Assembly (NCBI GenBank): GCA_022432975.1
Contig: CM039509.1
Coordinates: 24,521,432-24,585,431 of the forward strand
Direction: 5' to 3'
Source of the DNA: Begonia masoniana
Taxonomy: Eukaryota > Streptophyta > Magnoliopsida > Cucurbitales > Begoniaceae
DNA: 64,000 nucleotides
A program made the position numbers and the translations under genes. Below are positions 47,149 through 58,633 of this stretch, one piece after another; position 1 is the stretch's first letter; each line of letters begins with the position of its first letter. The notes under the pieces were generated by a model. It worked only from the letters and a program-made list of their open reading frames with translations. It had not been told where the DNA came from and searched no databases.

Positions 47149-50100
47149 TTATTCACTTACGGATCCATTCTCAGAACTGCTCGTACGAGATAGAAGATCC
47201 ATCAGCTCTAGTCGATACTCGAGTCCTCTTAGGTAATGCCCCAACAGCATGCACCTACACAGTTACTTGCGTAAAATCTTTTTTTTTTTAATGAGCAAAA
47301 CTACTAAATTTCAAAATAGATTTAAGCCCCATTTACTGTCACCCAGCTAATGAAAATAAACAGAGGAAAAGAGAGTTTCCTTACCAGAAGAGTAGACGCG
47401 CCAAATAGTCTCTCGTCAATGATATGAGGGGCTGGAAATGAAGTGAAGTGTTTTCAACAAGTTCTGCACAATCTTCATTATCCGCAAGCACAGCTCCTGT
47501 ACCAATATTTTCTGAAAGAGGAACTTTGGAATGCATCTTTGGAGACAGAGTTGCAAGTAGCCCATGGACAACAGAATGGATAGTTTCTTTCAAGTCAGGT
47601 GACGTGGGTTCAGATAGCTCAGCCACCTGATCATTAAATCATTTCAGACTGAAAACAAAAACAAAAAAAAAAAAGATAGAAAAGGAAGGTAGCCTGATAG
47701 AATAGATATGCTCACAATGAAGACCATACATAAAGGAGATGAGACAAGAGAGATGACCATAGAGCCAAAAAAAACTAGAAGAGTCTCCATTATCAGCGCG
47801 ACCATATAAAATCATGCATGGGCTAGAAAAACTATAAATAGAAAAATTCAAGCCATTATTACCAGGTACAAATACAGTTAGGGTTTTGGGATATAGGCCA
47901 ACATCTAGAAAATACAAGGTTCATTAATAGAACAGAATAACACAAATCAGTAGAATCTACCTGTTGATACAAAGGCCATCAATTTTCCTAAATCATCTAA
48001 TGTGCAGGAATATATAGATCCAAGTTGCACAGAAACTCGTTCCAATCCTTAGTAGGCTGTTACAATTTTAAGCAACACATTTTTTTATTAAGATTATTAT
48101 CTTAGAATTGCATTCGATATCTGATTAAGTAAATATTTAAGTTTTAATTCTTCTCTCATAGTGGCACAGTCAAACGCGAAAATAAACAGCAATTGGCCTA
48201 ACCTTTTCCGGCTGTAGTGATCTCAAATAGTCTAGCAAATCATTCTTTTCCTCTCCAACAAACTGTTGCATTTGTAGAGCAGAGCACTTCCTTTTAACTT
48301 CATAGAGTTCCTTTATTATAAAATCAAACAACAAAATAAATGGCCAACCCCTAATAAATGTACATTGTAGACCGGACATACAAGTATCCTCCTTAGCATC
48401 ATGGATAATGGATTATACAAACATTCCAAATAAAAACAGACCAAAACAAGTTGGCTCTTATCTCATGGAATTTTATCAAATTACCTAACTAAAAAATTAT
48501 GAATGCTTCAACATAAATTGTATCAAACTCTGAAGTAAAGGATTATTCCCAAACCTTGTGAAATTAAATTAATTAAAAAAAAAAAAAAAAAGATGAGCAG
48601 CGCCAATTCCCTCTTTGGAACCTTTACATTTGGCTATATTTCAACATCTAGGAAATTGGTAGAATTTCTTTGTTTGCAAACAACGCATGATTTGAAATCT
48701 TTTTTTTTTCCTACTTTCTCATTCTTTATTTAAATTCTTCTTTTGCATGATAAATTCCTCTTTGAAGATAATATTGGGAAAGGTAGATGTAAATGTTATG
48801 AATTGTGTAGCCCATAAATAGATTTTTTTTTTCCTTCTCTATCATATATGCCATCTAACTATATAGGTAAACAAGGCAGCATATGAACTCATATATATAC
48901 ATATATCTTGTTTTTGTGTTAGAGGTAATACAATGAATTCACACATTGTCCACATGATATCACCAAATTAATACTACTTTCATTGCTAAGTTGTCTTTCT
49001 ACCAACCAAGAGTAGGGGCTAGTTTAGTATTGTTGCAACATTTTTAATAATGGCTATTAATTTTGCTTTTAAAATAATCAGTTATAAAACCGGTAAGTGT
49101 TTCGTAAATTAAATCCTAACAATTCAATTTTAGAAAAGTTATAATATTTAATTATCAAATACATAAAATTATATTAAAATTGAGAAAGAAATGAAAAGAG
49201 TGTGAAAAAGTTAGTCGTCAAATGTAATTATTTAAAAATTTAAAAGATTAAAATGGAAAATAAATTTATTCTGTAACCGCCACCAGATAATTAGGACACC
49301 AAAATTTAAAAAGTTAAATTTTCTAGCTTATCAAAGTTAGTGTAGCTTTTTAAAAAAACACTTATTTTTTGTTACCAAACGCTTAAAAGCGGTTAAAATT
49401 ATGAAATAATTACTTTTGGCCTTCTAAAATCAACCCCAAATGGAGCCTAGGTCCCCTTGTGCAAAGTTGCATGTCATCAGTAGGGGAAATGCATTATGTA
49501 AGTAGCAATGTCAAGGAACAAAGATCGTATTATCCTTATTTTGAATCATCGAATGCTAAGAATTTTATAGTTATGATTTGACTTCTAAACTGATAATCCT
49601 AGAGCTAAGAAAATTTGTAACACAGAGTATTTCTTTACTATTCACGCATCAGAAGTTTTCTAAAATCTAATCCAAATTTCGATACAAAGCAGACAGTCCT
49701 CGGTACAGGGGTACAAAAACAAACTTCGAATTTTGTGGCAAGAATGAAACCGCTATCAACACTTTCACTTCGCAATTACTAAATTTCAAAAAGAAATCAA
49801 GAATGAAAGAAACTTTTAAAATCTGCCAGACTCAACTTCTTGAAAAATGTTCTTTCTTTTTGTTTTTGTTGGTAATAGGTATATATTAAAGTGAAACTAT
49901 AAAATTGGGGTGAGGTACGACACAATGCTCGACGTCAAACTAAACTACACAAGAGACTCCACTGATGTGAATCCTACATCGATTCCAGATGGTCGCTTGA
50001 GCTAATATATATGTTGAGTTCAAACCTTCACTCTTGAACTAGATTTTGTGGTGGAGTTATAGGTTCTCATATCATTCGGTATCAAAGTCAAACCTCTGTA

Positions 50101-53100
50101 GATCGGTGTGCACACGTCAAGTTTCCTACTAACCTGGGGCCGATCCACCAATTGAGGCAGTCGCCTAGTTCAACCGATCGCCGACTGAGACAGTCGCCTT
50201 TAAAGGGTGTGTGAATGATGTGAATCTCACATTGGTTCGAGAGGGTCGTTTGAGCTAGTATATATGTTGAGTCCAAACCTCTACTCTTGAGCTAGCTTTT
50301 GTGGTAGAATTAGGAGTTCTCATATCACCCACCTTAACCCGAACAATCAAGATATATCCAATCAACTCTTTCTGTTTCAAAAATCAAATGATATGTACAT
50401 AGAGACAAATGAATTGAAAATGTTCATATCATTCCCAATATGGAAAAAAAAATTAACTTATGGAATCATAATTTGAATTGCTTAGGAAAGATTTCAATCA
50501 TAGCTTCCTGACTGATGCAAACCACGCCAACGATGTGACGGTGACCCACGATCGGAGTATTGGAACCGTCGCTAACCCAGAATCTACAAGTTTGAATAGG
50601 AGGAAATCCTTGACCCGAGATCTATACAGATCCAAACCTCGGAATGAGAACGACGCCACAAACGAATATGTCTATTCGTTTGATAAGTTGGAGTTTCAAA
50701 CGCCACAAAAAGACTTGATAAGTTCGGAGTTTCTTCAAGAAACCAAGAAAATTTCTTTCACAATTGATAAAAATATAATATGCCTTTTAACACTCTTTTG
50801 TCCCCAAATTTGTAGAGCATGAAACACCCCTTTCATGCTAGGGTTTCAAAATTAAACAATTTTGAAGAAAATACCCTTATAACGAAAATGATGCTAAACG
50901 CGACAATCCGGAAGTAACTAAATAAGTAAAACAACAATAACATGAACATTATTCCAAAATAGCTTGGATTACAAGAACAAGTTCTTGTTTTTTCGGAACG
51001 CAATTTCCTTCTTGAAATATGACTTCACAGACCAAATTGCTCATTTGCTCATTGATCTGCTTCGCCTTTGCTCTCGTTATTGGTCTAGTCACTTGTAATG
51101 TATCTGTCTTGATGTTCTCATCACTGACTCTTTTTTGGGCGTCGAGACCCAAAAATATATTTTATTTTATTTTCTGTTGGTCGATAACTCAATCACTAAA
51201 TAGTACAGTCACTTTTCTAAATCAATCAGTTCACTAATTAACTACAGGAAAGACGATGGATAATGCTAGGAGAAGAGAGGGATTGTACTACTCAGCACCC
51301 GAGGAGGAACCACAAACTTCGTACAAGTTATAAACCTCCATTGAGGTTGACAGATGTTAGGAGGCTAATAAGGAGTTGAAATCTACAAAATCTTTGCGCC
51401 AATTGCGAGGATTTCTCATTACTGTAAGTTTGTGTGGAGATGTAGTAGTATTGCTTTGCCTTCGACATAACAACTTAAAAAAGCTCGTTTATGCTGGGGT
51501 GAAGAGGCTGAAGCAGCTTTCTTACAACTAAAAGAAAGTTTGTGTAGATTACTAGTTTTGGCACTTCCCAACTTTAATGAAACTTTTGTTGTGGAAACAA
51601 ACCCGTCTGGAACTGGTTTGGGTGCGGTATTAATGCAAAATCAGAGACCTATTGCTTTCTTCAATCAACAATTATCAATTCAAGACATATTAAAGTCCAT
51701 ATATGAGAGGGAACTAATGGCTATTGTATTGTCTATCTAAATATAGAATTCATACTTGTTGGGCAATTTATTGTTCGTACGAATAAAAAAAATTTAAAAT
51801 TCTTGGATGGTCATTATGGAACTCCAGAAGTGATTGACAAAGCTTTTGGGCTATGATTTTGAAGTCCAATACAAACCAAGGTAGTGAGAATAATGTGGCC
51901 ATCACATTATCCAGGAAGAATGAAGGAGCTGTGGATAGATTAGTATTAAGGGAGTTGTTATGTAGTGGAGTAATTATTTCTCAAGTATTCAAAAAAGAGG
52001 TGGATCGTGATGCAAGGCTGAAGACTATAAAAAGTGAATTGCTACAAACCGGAAGTTCAAAATCGGGATTCATGTTGATCAATAATCAACTTTTTCATAA
52101 ACTCTGGAAGGTAGTTTTTCAACATTCCAGTTTTATTCCAAATATTCTGGCATTATTTCATTCTAGACCTGTTGAAGGGTATGCTGGGTTCACTAAGACT
52201 TTCAAAAGAATAACATAGAGCTGTATTTGGTGAAGATGCGCCAAGATATTAAAAATTTTGTCAATCAAGGTGTGATTTATCAGAATAATAAATATGAATC
52301 GTTGTTGCCTGCCTGATTAATTTTTACCCATTCCTCAGGACATATGAGAGGATATTTCAATGGATTTTATTGAAAAATTACTAAGATCGGACGGAATGGA
52401 TGCAATTTTTGTCGTCCTTGATCGTTTGAACAAATATGCTCATTTCATGGGGCTTACGACATCCTTATAGTGCTGAGACGGTGGCTATATCATTGATCAA
52501 TATTGTTTTCAGGTTATATAGCATACCTAAATCTATCATTTCTGAACAAGATAAGATTTATGTGAGCTCCTTTTGGAAATAATTATTCCGATTACATGGA
52601 TTTTTGCTGAAATTTAGTTTTGCTTATCATCATCAAACAGATGGACAATCGAAGGTGGTAAAAAGAATGTTTGAGACTTATATCTGGTGCTTTATAGGAG
52701 ATAAACCGAAAGCTTGGTTTAAATGGCTTTCGTGGGCTGAATTTTGGTATAAATCATCATATCATTCAACTATTAAGACGTCCATGTTCAAAGCGGTATA
52801 TAGGAGAGATCCTCCCATAATTTTACTGTTGGAATCATCAGCTAGGTCGACAATGTCAACGATAGACAACCAAATGTTGGAGAGATGATACAGATGCAAC
52901 AACTGCGAACAAGAAAAGAAGAAATGTCGTGTTTAAGGAAGGTATTTTTTTTTGGCTCAAAATTCAAACGTATAGACAGAAGGCCATTGCTCAGCAATTA
53001 AAGATCAAACTGTCTCAAAGGTATTGCGGTCCATTCAAAGTTTTGCAAAGAATTGGGAATGTGTCTGATAGGTTTGATGCTACTAGAGATAACACGTGTT

Positions 53101-55868
53101 CATCATGTGTTCCACGTTGCATTACTAAAGGAAGTGAAAGATGAAGCTACCGATGTTACTTCTCTATTTGCAACACTGAAAGAAGATATTGATTAGCATG
53201 TTCAACCAGAATCTTGATTGGATGTTAAACAACAATATGGTGAGTCATAAGACAATTGTTCCTCTTAAATGGAAGAATCTTCCACCCTTTGAAGCCACAT
53301 AGGAGATTCAACTGCAATTTCATTTTAGGAGGCCTAAGAAAGGTGTAATGTAGTAAATGTATTGAGGGGGAAAGGCAATTGAGCAGTGGAAATTGTTGTG
53401 GAGAGGAAGGGCCCATGAATTCCTTTATTATGTGTGTGTGCGCAGTGTGGAATAGATCCTACAGCAATTGTTCAATTGATTCTAAGAAAAATATTCAATA
53501 AATCCTTTCAAACAAGCTCTTTCCTTACCAACAGGATGGTAAAAATATCTTACAACCAAACCTCATATTCCCTCTGGATAGTTTTAAGACTTAGTAAATA
53601 AAAAGCCCACATCCAATAGGGGTCTCTTAAATCCACGAGAAATTTTTTGGGATCATTTCCGACAAGTTGGTAGTTAAAGTTACATTATTTGAGGAGAGAA
53701 AACATAAGGACGGTAGTTGTGATATTATAGTATTCTGACATTTTTTGTTTCTAATATCAAGAAATATAAAGATTAATATCATACCTATCATCCAAATGCT
53801 GAGTTAGAGTTACCTACAAATCAGATGGTTGACCAGGAGAGAGAGTTTTGACATCCGACATAAAAAGAACTTCTTCAACAATTATATGTACTTCCTGAAT
53901 AGACATGACATTTCTGAATAGACATTAGGATCCCACTAATGCAGTTCCCAAACAGAGCCTGACCATCAATCATAACTCTAAAGTTCACCTATAACTATGT
54001 TTTTCAATTGAAAGAACTACTCGTCAATTTAAGAAATTCAGATAACAGTCCTAATTTTAATGAGGCTATATAACAGGAATAATTTACATGGGACCCATTC
54101 AACGATATGATATTTACTGACAACCTTCTCCATAATTTTCTTCATGTATACAAACCTCACTTACAACCTTCATTCATGATTTCCTACAGCTTCACGAGAA
54201 TAATTTCACAGGCAATAAAGGAAATCTGTACTTTTAGTGCATACCTTTCTTGCATTGGATAAACAAGACTGGAGATGCAGAATATATTGTTGAACTTCAG
54301 GGGACATTTCACCAATCTCTTCTATATTCATATCTTTACACAAATCTTCAGTTATTTTATCATCATTGGAAGGAGATTCTTTATTTGTCAAAGTTTTGAT
54401 GAAATTCGAACTGTCAAGAAAAAGCTCTTGTGAATCAATTTTAGAATTTTCACCCGTCTCTTTGTCAACATTTCTTTCACTAACATGAAGATTTCTTTCC
54501 AGGCAAAGCCTGTATTCTGCATTCTGCAACGTGTATCTGTCATACATGACATATCATTCAAAAATGACTAACATTTTGTCTGATGAGAAAAACATTATCT
54601 AGTAATGGAATAATAACACTGCTCAACAGCTTGTAGAATAAGCCTAGCCCAAAAATAGTTTCACGAACTAATGAAACTCCAATAAACTATACGAGTATGT
54701 TAGTTAACTAACTGATAAGTCTCATGAATTTTCAACAAAATTAAAATAATATATGTTAATTAGTAGCATCAATTTATTTTGCCTGATTTTTGAAAAAAAT
54801 CTGTGATATAATACACTATGTCGATTATTAGCCTCAATATATTATGTCTGACCATTGTAATACTAAGTGCTATCTTACATAAAAAATTAAATCGTGATAT
54901 TCTACTCAGAGACCAAACAGGGTTAAGAAAAATATCAAGGTTATGTACATATAATTGATAGACATACCCGGTCATAATTGAAGAAACTAATAACTTAGAA
55001 AGAGATTCCCACAGAGCATCAATTACGACTTGGAACTGCCCTGATGGTAGTAAGCCAAGCATGCCTGAGATGGTCCTTTTCATAGCATCAAGGGTAGTCA
55101 GCGGAACATCTTTTTGAATTACGCTAACATCCAGTGGTTCTATCTCTTGTATCAGCGTTGAGAGAACAGAATTCTGCCCAAGAGAATAAGAAATAGTGAT
55201 ATGTCTTAAAATTTTGAGTCGTTGCAACTTGGTTTTGTAGTTTTCTTTATTTCTGCTAGATCTGCAGCTGCTTTTGTAACTCACTTCCTAAAATTCTACA
55301 CTCCGTACGTTATTACAAATTTTACTAAAAAAATCCCCCCAAAAAAAGAATAAGAATTAATGTAAAAAATCAAAAGTAGTAATTTCAATTTATTACAAAA
55401 CAGCTCACGAATAGTTATGATAGCAAGCGCTTCAATGACTACAAGATTAAGCTGTACAAATAATAAGCAAATAGTATCAAACTATTTTTTCCTTCAGTTT
55501 CCAACTCTTGTATCTCACTTTCGAACACCAAAACGATTTGAGTTAATTTTAAATTTCTCTACATAAACAATCACAACCTATACCTAATTAATGGAAATAG
55601 AATATAACACAAGGCGAAGCAAAAAATAAATAAATTATTAGTAAAACATGACCACCTTGGAGGAGGCTCGTGGAGGAGGCTGTTTTTTCGATTCAAGGTC
55701 ATCGAAAGGGGAGGCGGAAGAAGAGAGAGCTAGGGTTGAGAAATTCCTGCGGCTTTTCGTGGCTGAGCAGAGAGGTACGGATATGAAATTGAGGGAAAAA
55801 TTAGGGAGAGAAAGTGAACGAAAGGAGGGGAGCAGACGAAGAGAGGCAGAGGAGGTGAAGGCTGCCAT
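47149..55868 (-). CDS. DUF760-family protein, predicted plastid-targeted, six exons
   Basis: Exons (minus): 55868-55656, 55173-54968, 54536-54245, 48310-48203, 47626-47385, 47254-47149; every intron is GT-AG, and the phases join into 388 codons plus TAA. The Ser/Arg-rich N-terminus without acidic residues (MAAFTSSASLRLLPSF) looks like a chloroplast transit peptide. Two DUF760-like repeats follow: residues about 75-156 (LIQEIEPLDVS; DAMKRTISGMLGLLP; GYTLQNAEYRLCL) and about 262-375 (LLDYLRSLQPEKVAEL; GHYLRGLEYRLEL). The repeat ends GYTLQNAEYRL and GHYLRGLEYRL match well. I recall the family as At1g32160-like plant proteins of unknown biochemical role. An acidic linker joins the repeats. The 5.9-kb third intron carries transposon insertions, but exons and splice sites look intact, so the gene is probably functional. 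Confidence 0.88.
48311..49962. other. Intron 3 of the DUF760 gene, part without recognised features
   Basis: AT-rich sequence with homopolymer runs (A-run at 48575-48592) and a short TATATA run (48890-48907). No exon, RNA or element border was recognised. Confidence 0.5.
49963..50327 (+). mobile_element. 365-bp TRIM in intron 3
   Basis: Two 112-bp terminal repeats (49963-50074 and 50216-50327), both from TGATGTGAATC to TTCTCATATCA, flank a 141-bp middle. GGTATCAAAGTC (50079-50090), near the left repeat, resembles the tRNA-Met primer site. Flanks TCCAC (49958-49962) and CCCAC (50328-50332) are a 5-bp duplication with one mismatch. There is no coding sequence. It is much smaller than, and unrelated to, Cassandra. 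Confidence 0.8.
50949..51152 (-). pseudogene. Possible gypsy pol C-terminal remnant
   Basis: The minus frame contains VTRPITRAKAKQIN, which resembles the PITRARAK tail found at the end of many plant gypsy polyproteins. It is opposite in orientation to the next remnant, so it is probably a separate, older insertion. The support is one motif only. Confidence 0.35.
51380..53350 (+). pseudogene. Decayed chromovirus pol in intron 3 (RNase H, integrase, chromodomain)
   Basis: Reading in broken frames: LRQLRGFL, then RNase H-like TNPSGTGLGAVLMQNQRPIAF (51600-51660), a zinc-finger region, integrase core pieces (ISMDFIEKLL near 52357; IISEQDK near 52535; HHQTDGQSKVVKRMFETY at 52628-52680; WAEFWYKSSYHSTIKTSMF), GPFKVLQRIG (53028), VHHVFHVALLK in another frame, and WKNLPPFEAT (53270), which is chromodomain wording. 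There are many stops and frameshifts. It lies antisense to the DUF760 gene and has no recognisable LTRs, so it is old. Confidence 0.75.
53351..54244. other. Intron 3, 5' portion without recognised features
   Basis: AT-rich sequence between the chromovirus remnant and exon 3. Nothing recognised. Confidence 0.5.
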
Positions 55869-55972
55869 TAACAAACAACCACATCCACCACTCCCTCTCT
55901 CTTCCCTCCCTTCTCTCTCCCCTCTGCACCTCGACAGGAGGCTTAATTTTGGCCACAATTAAGGAGACTGCC

Positions 55973-55984
55973 AAAATATATAAT
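55973..55984 (-). promoter_or_regulatory. Candidate TATA box of the DUF760 gene
   Basis: The minus strand reads ATTATATATTTT about 105 bp upstream of the ATG at 55868. A GA-rich (minus) stretch at 55888-55925 would be the 5' UTR. Confidence 0.45.
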
Positions 55985-56025
55985 TTGTATAAATGGACCA
56001 AATCATTTGAAATTAAACCAAACAA

Positions 56026-56670
56026 TTATATTAACTCATGAATTACATTCATTCTTCCGTTTATAAACAATAATATTATATTTACTATCTAATTTTATAA
56101 TCAAACTTTTTTGTTATCTTATTTGTATGTATGGATGCAACTAATATTTTTCTCAGCTATTTATAATTAATTATTATATCAATTAATAAGCAACACTTAA
56201 AGGAGATAAAATTAAAAATTAAATTTAGAATTATTCATTTGTTAATATTTGAGTGGAATCATGTTCTAAATTTTACTAAACTGCTCATGTTTGGTTACTA
56301 GATTTAGAAATCAAAATTGAACAAAGAATGCCTCGTAATCAAATTGAAAATGAGTTTGGTTTTCATTTAGTTTGCTCGCTTTGATTTAAGTTTGGTTTTT
56401 AGGTTCCATTTGTTTTTTAGTGTTACTTCAAATTTCTGTTTACCTAATTCTACAAAAATTAGTAAAACCTAGTTATCATTTAATATCGATTCAGTTTGTA
56501 CGGGTCACGCTCATAGGGAATCTGAGACATAACTGTGAATGACCATGCTAGAAAGCTAGACTGAGTCACTCGAACTTTAATTTTTAACATTTAATAAAGC
56601 AGTGAAAGACTTAGTAATTTAAATAAAAGTCATGACCCAAAACAATATGTTTTAACGTATCTAACAAATG
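56026..56670. other. AT-rich upstream intergenic sequence
   Basis: No gene or clear element border was found between the DUF760 promoter and the first LTR of the right-hand nest. Confidence 0.5.
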
Positions 56671-56965
56671 TGTGACGACCCGAACCCGTAGGGCCGGCAC
56701 ACGGGACGGGAATAGACATTCACGTTGACATTAACATTTTGGAAATAAAATTTTTTTACTTTTTAAAACTGTAATTCGGATAGGAAGACAAAAAAATGGA
56801 AGACATAAATGGACGACAGGAATGGACTACTGGAATGAACGACTGGAATAAGTTACTAGAATGGACTACTGGAATGGACAACTGGAATGGACGACGACAA
56901 GAATGTACTAGGACAGGAATAGACGACAACTGAAGTGAACGACGACAGGAATTGACGACAACTGG
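56671..56965 (-). mobile_element. Gypsy LTR H (3' part)
   Basis: It starts TGTGACGACCCGAACCCG, the minus-oriented LTR end also seen in XY. About 200 bp of a degenerate repeat (ACTGGAATGGACGAC, 56790-56960) follows, equivalent in place to the GTCGTCC array of LTR B. It is cut by LTR I at 56966. Confidence 0.6.
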
Positions 56966-57132
56966 TGTAACAACCGGCACTTCGGTCAGGTATTTATTCT
57001 GAGGACTTCTTTTGGTATGGTTGGAGGAATAAGAAATTTATGAGGATCTAAATTTATGGGTATTATTGGTTTGAGTGAAAAGTAAGGTTAGTGGCAAGAT
57101 TGTAAATAAAGTTGATTCCAATTAATATATAT
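56966..57132 (+). mobile_element. Gypsy LTR I (5' end)
   Basis: TGTAACAACCGGCACTTCGGTCAGG resembles the start of LTR K (TGTAACACCCGACATTTCGGCCAGG). It is cut after 167 bp by LTR J. The remainder is presumably beyond the window. Confidence 0.6.
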
Positions 57133-57399
57133 TATGATGACCCCAACCCGGTCAGGGCCGCCACGGACAAACCATTATGTAATCATAATCCTTAAACCCT
57201 CGAATGGTTCGCGTAAAATTTTTTCTTTTTACTCAACGCTCTAAAATAAATCGGACCTAGAGGTAAACATTCTTTTTCAGAAAAACATCGACTCGGTTTT
57301 TGGGCCATTCTTTAAAATACATGGGGATCGCCCGTAAAATATATTTAAAAAGTATCGTAAAAGGTCGGGTCGAAACAGGTTTTGAAAAGTCGAAAATCA

Positions 57400-57720
57400 A
57401 AAAAATGCACGTGGGTGCCCATTGGTGCGCGCGCGCAGCACACGGCTGCGCGCCTAGCGCGCGTGCCCAGCACACGCAGCGCGCGTGCCCAACGTCAATC
57501 TCACGTGTCAAACACGTGCCAAACGCGATCGATCGCACCACGATCCCGATCGATCGGGCTGGCTCGGGTTTCTCGACTAAAAATGACCCTCATTCACGAT
57601 CGATCGCGCTGCGGGCACGATCGATCGCGTGGGCAACTCCTAGGCGAGCCCAGCGCGCCCCAGCGCGTGCCAACACGCGCTTGCGCGCGCCGCGCCTGGC
57701 CAGCGCGCACCACCTGGCCA
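57400..57720. repeat. GC-rich GATCGATCG / GCGCGC block in LTR J
   Basis: Four GATCGATCG words and many CAGCGCG/GCGCGTGCC repeats occur near the LTR 3' end. Open frames on both strands here follow from GC bias. Confidence 0.75.
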
Positions 57721-58103
57721 GCGCACCCACCAGCGCACACCTTCCCTTTTTCTTCATCTTAGCCTATTTTTCCCTTCCAAACTCTTACCTTTCACCTTAA
57801 ACTTTCCAAAAATCATTTCCCCAACCTTTTTAAACACAAAATCTTCAAAACTCCGAAAATCCCGACTCATAAACATACCCGAACACATCTTTAAAATTCG
57901 TAAAAACAAACTGCATGGGTCGCTCTAAAACCCGAGCGTATCTGTAACACCCGACATTTCGGCCAGGTGATTTTCTGACCATTTTCATTGTCACCCTCTT
58001 ATTTAACCTTTATGATTTAAAATTTAATGTTAAGACAAATTTATTACAAGTTGTGTGAAACTAGGTTGGGTGGCAGTTTTGTAATTAAAATCGATGGATT
58101 TAG

Positions 58104-58111
58104 TATAAATA
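58104..58111 (+). promoter_or_regulatory. TATA box of LTR K
   Basis: TATAAATA 161 bp from the LTR start, matching the spacing in LTRs D and G. Confidence 0.65.
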
Positions 58112-58633
58112 GGAAATGGAAACCTTAAACCTCATTTATTACCACTGTAGCCGACATTCCCTCTCGGCGATTCCTTCTTTCCCAAGTTCTTGCTCTCGGC
58201 TACCAGAACTTCCCTTTACCGACGGCTGGTTTCGAGCTTGCTCTTCTCTGCAAATCCACACCCGAGGTATGAAATGGACAATGTAGTCATTCATTAGTAA
58301 ATAGAGCTCTGTTTTCAGCTCGGCACTGAGTTCGGATTTTTTAGCATGGCCGAGTAGTTTGTGACTTTTAAATCTGGGAGTAGAAATGTCATCCCGAATC
58401 GATTCTGAGCATTTTAAGTAACCAACTCGGATTTAATCAATGGTAAACTTGTCCACCTAGTTTCGGATTTCAGACTGCAGTGTGTCAAACAGAGGAATCG
58501 GAATGACTTTAGCTATTAGATCCTAGGGTGGTTTATGATTAGGACTACTAGGACTTTGTTTTAACTACTGTAATGTACATGTTTTAGGTGAAGAAGTTAA
58601 AGAGAGGAAGTTCGGATTGCTAAGGAATCCAGG

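Noticed and set aside
55638..55958. Longer N-terminus for the DUF760 protein starting at 55958
   Set aside because: The upstream initiation codon would be TTG, and the extra residues (RGEREGREERGS) come from GA-rich 5' UTR; ATG 55868 starts a typical transit peptide.
57257..57800. Overlapping frames on both strands up to 166 codons
   Set aside because: They arise from GC-rich repeats (GCGCGC, GATCGATCG) lacking stop codons, in an LTR.
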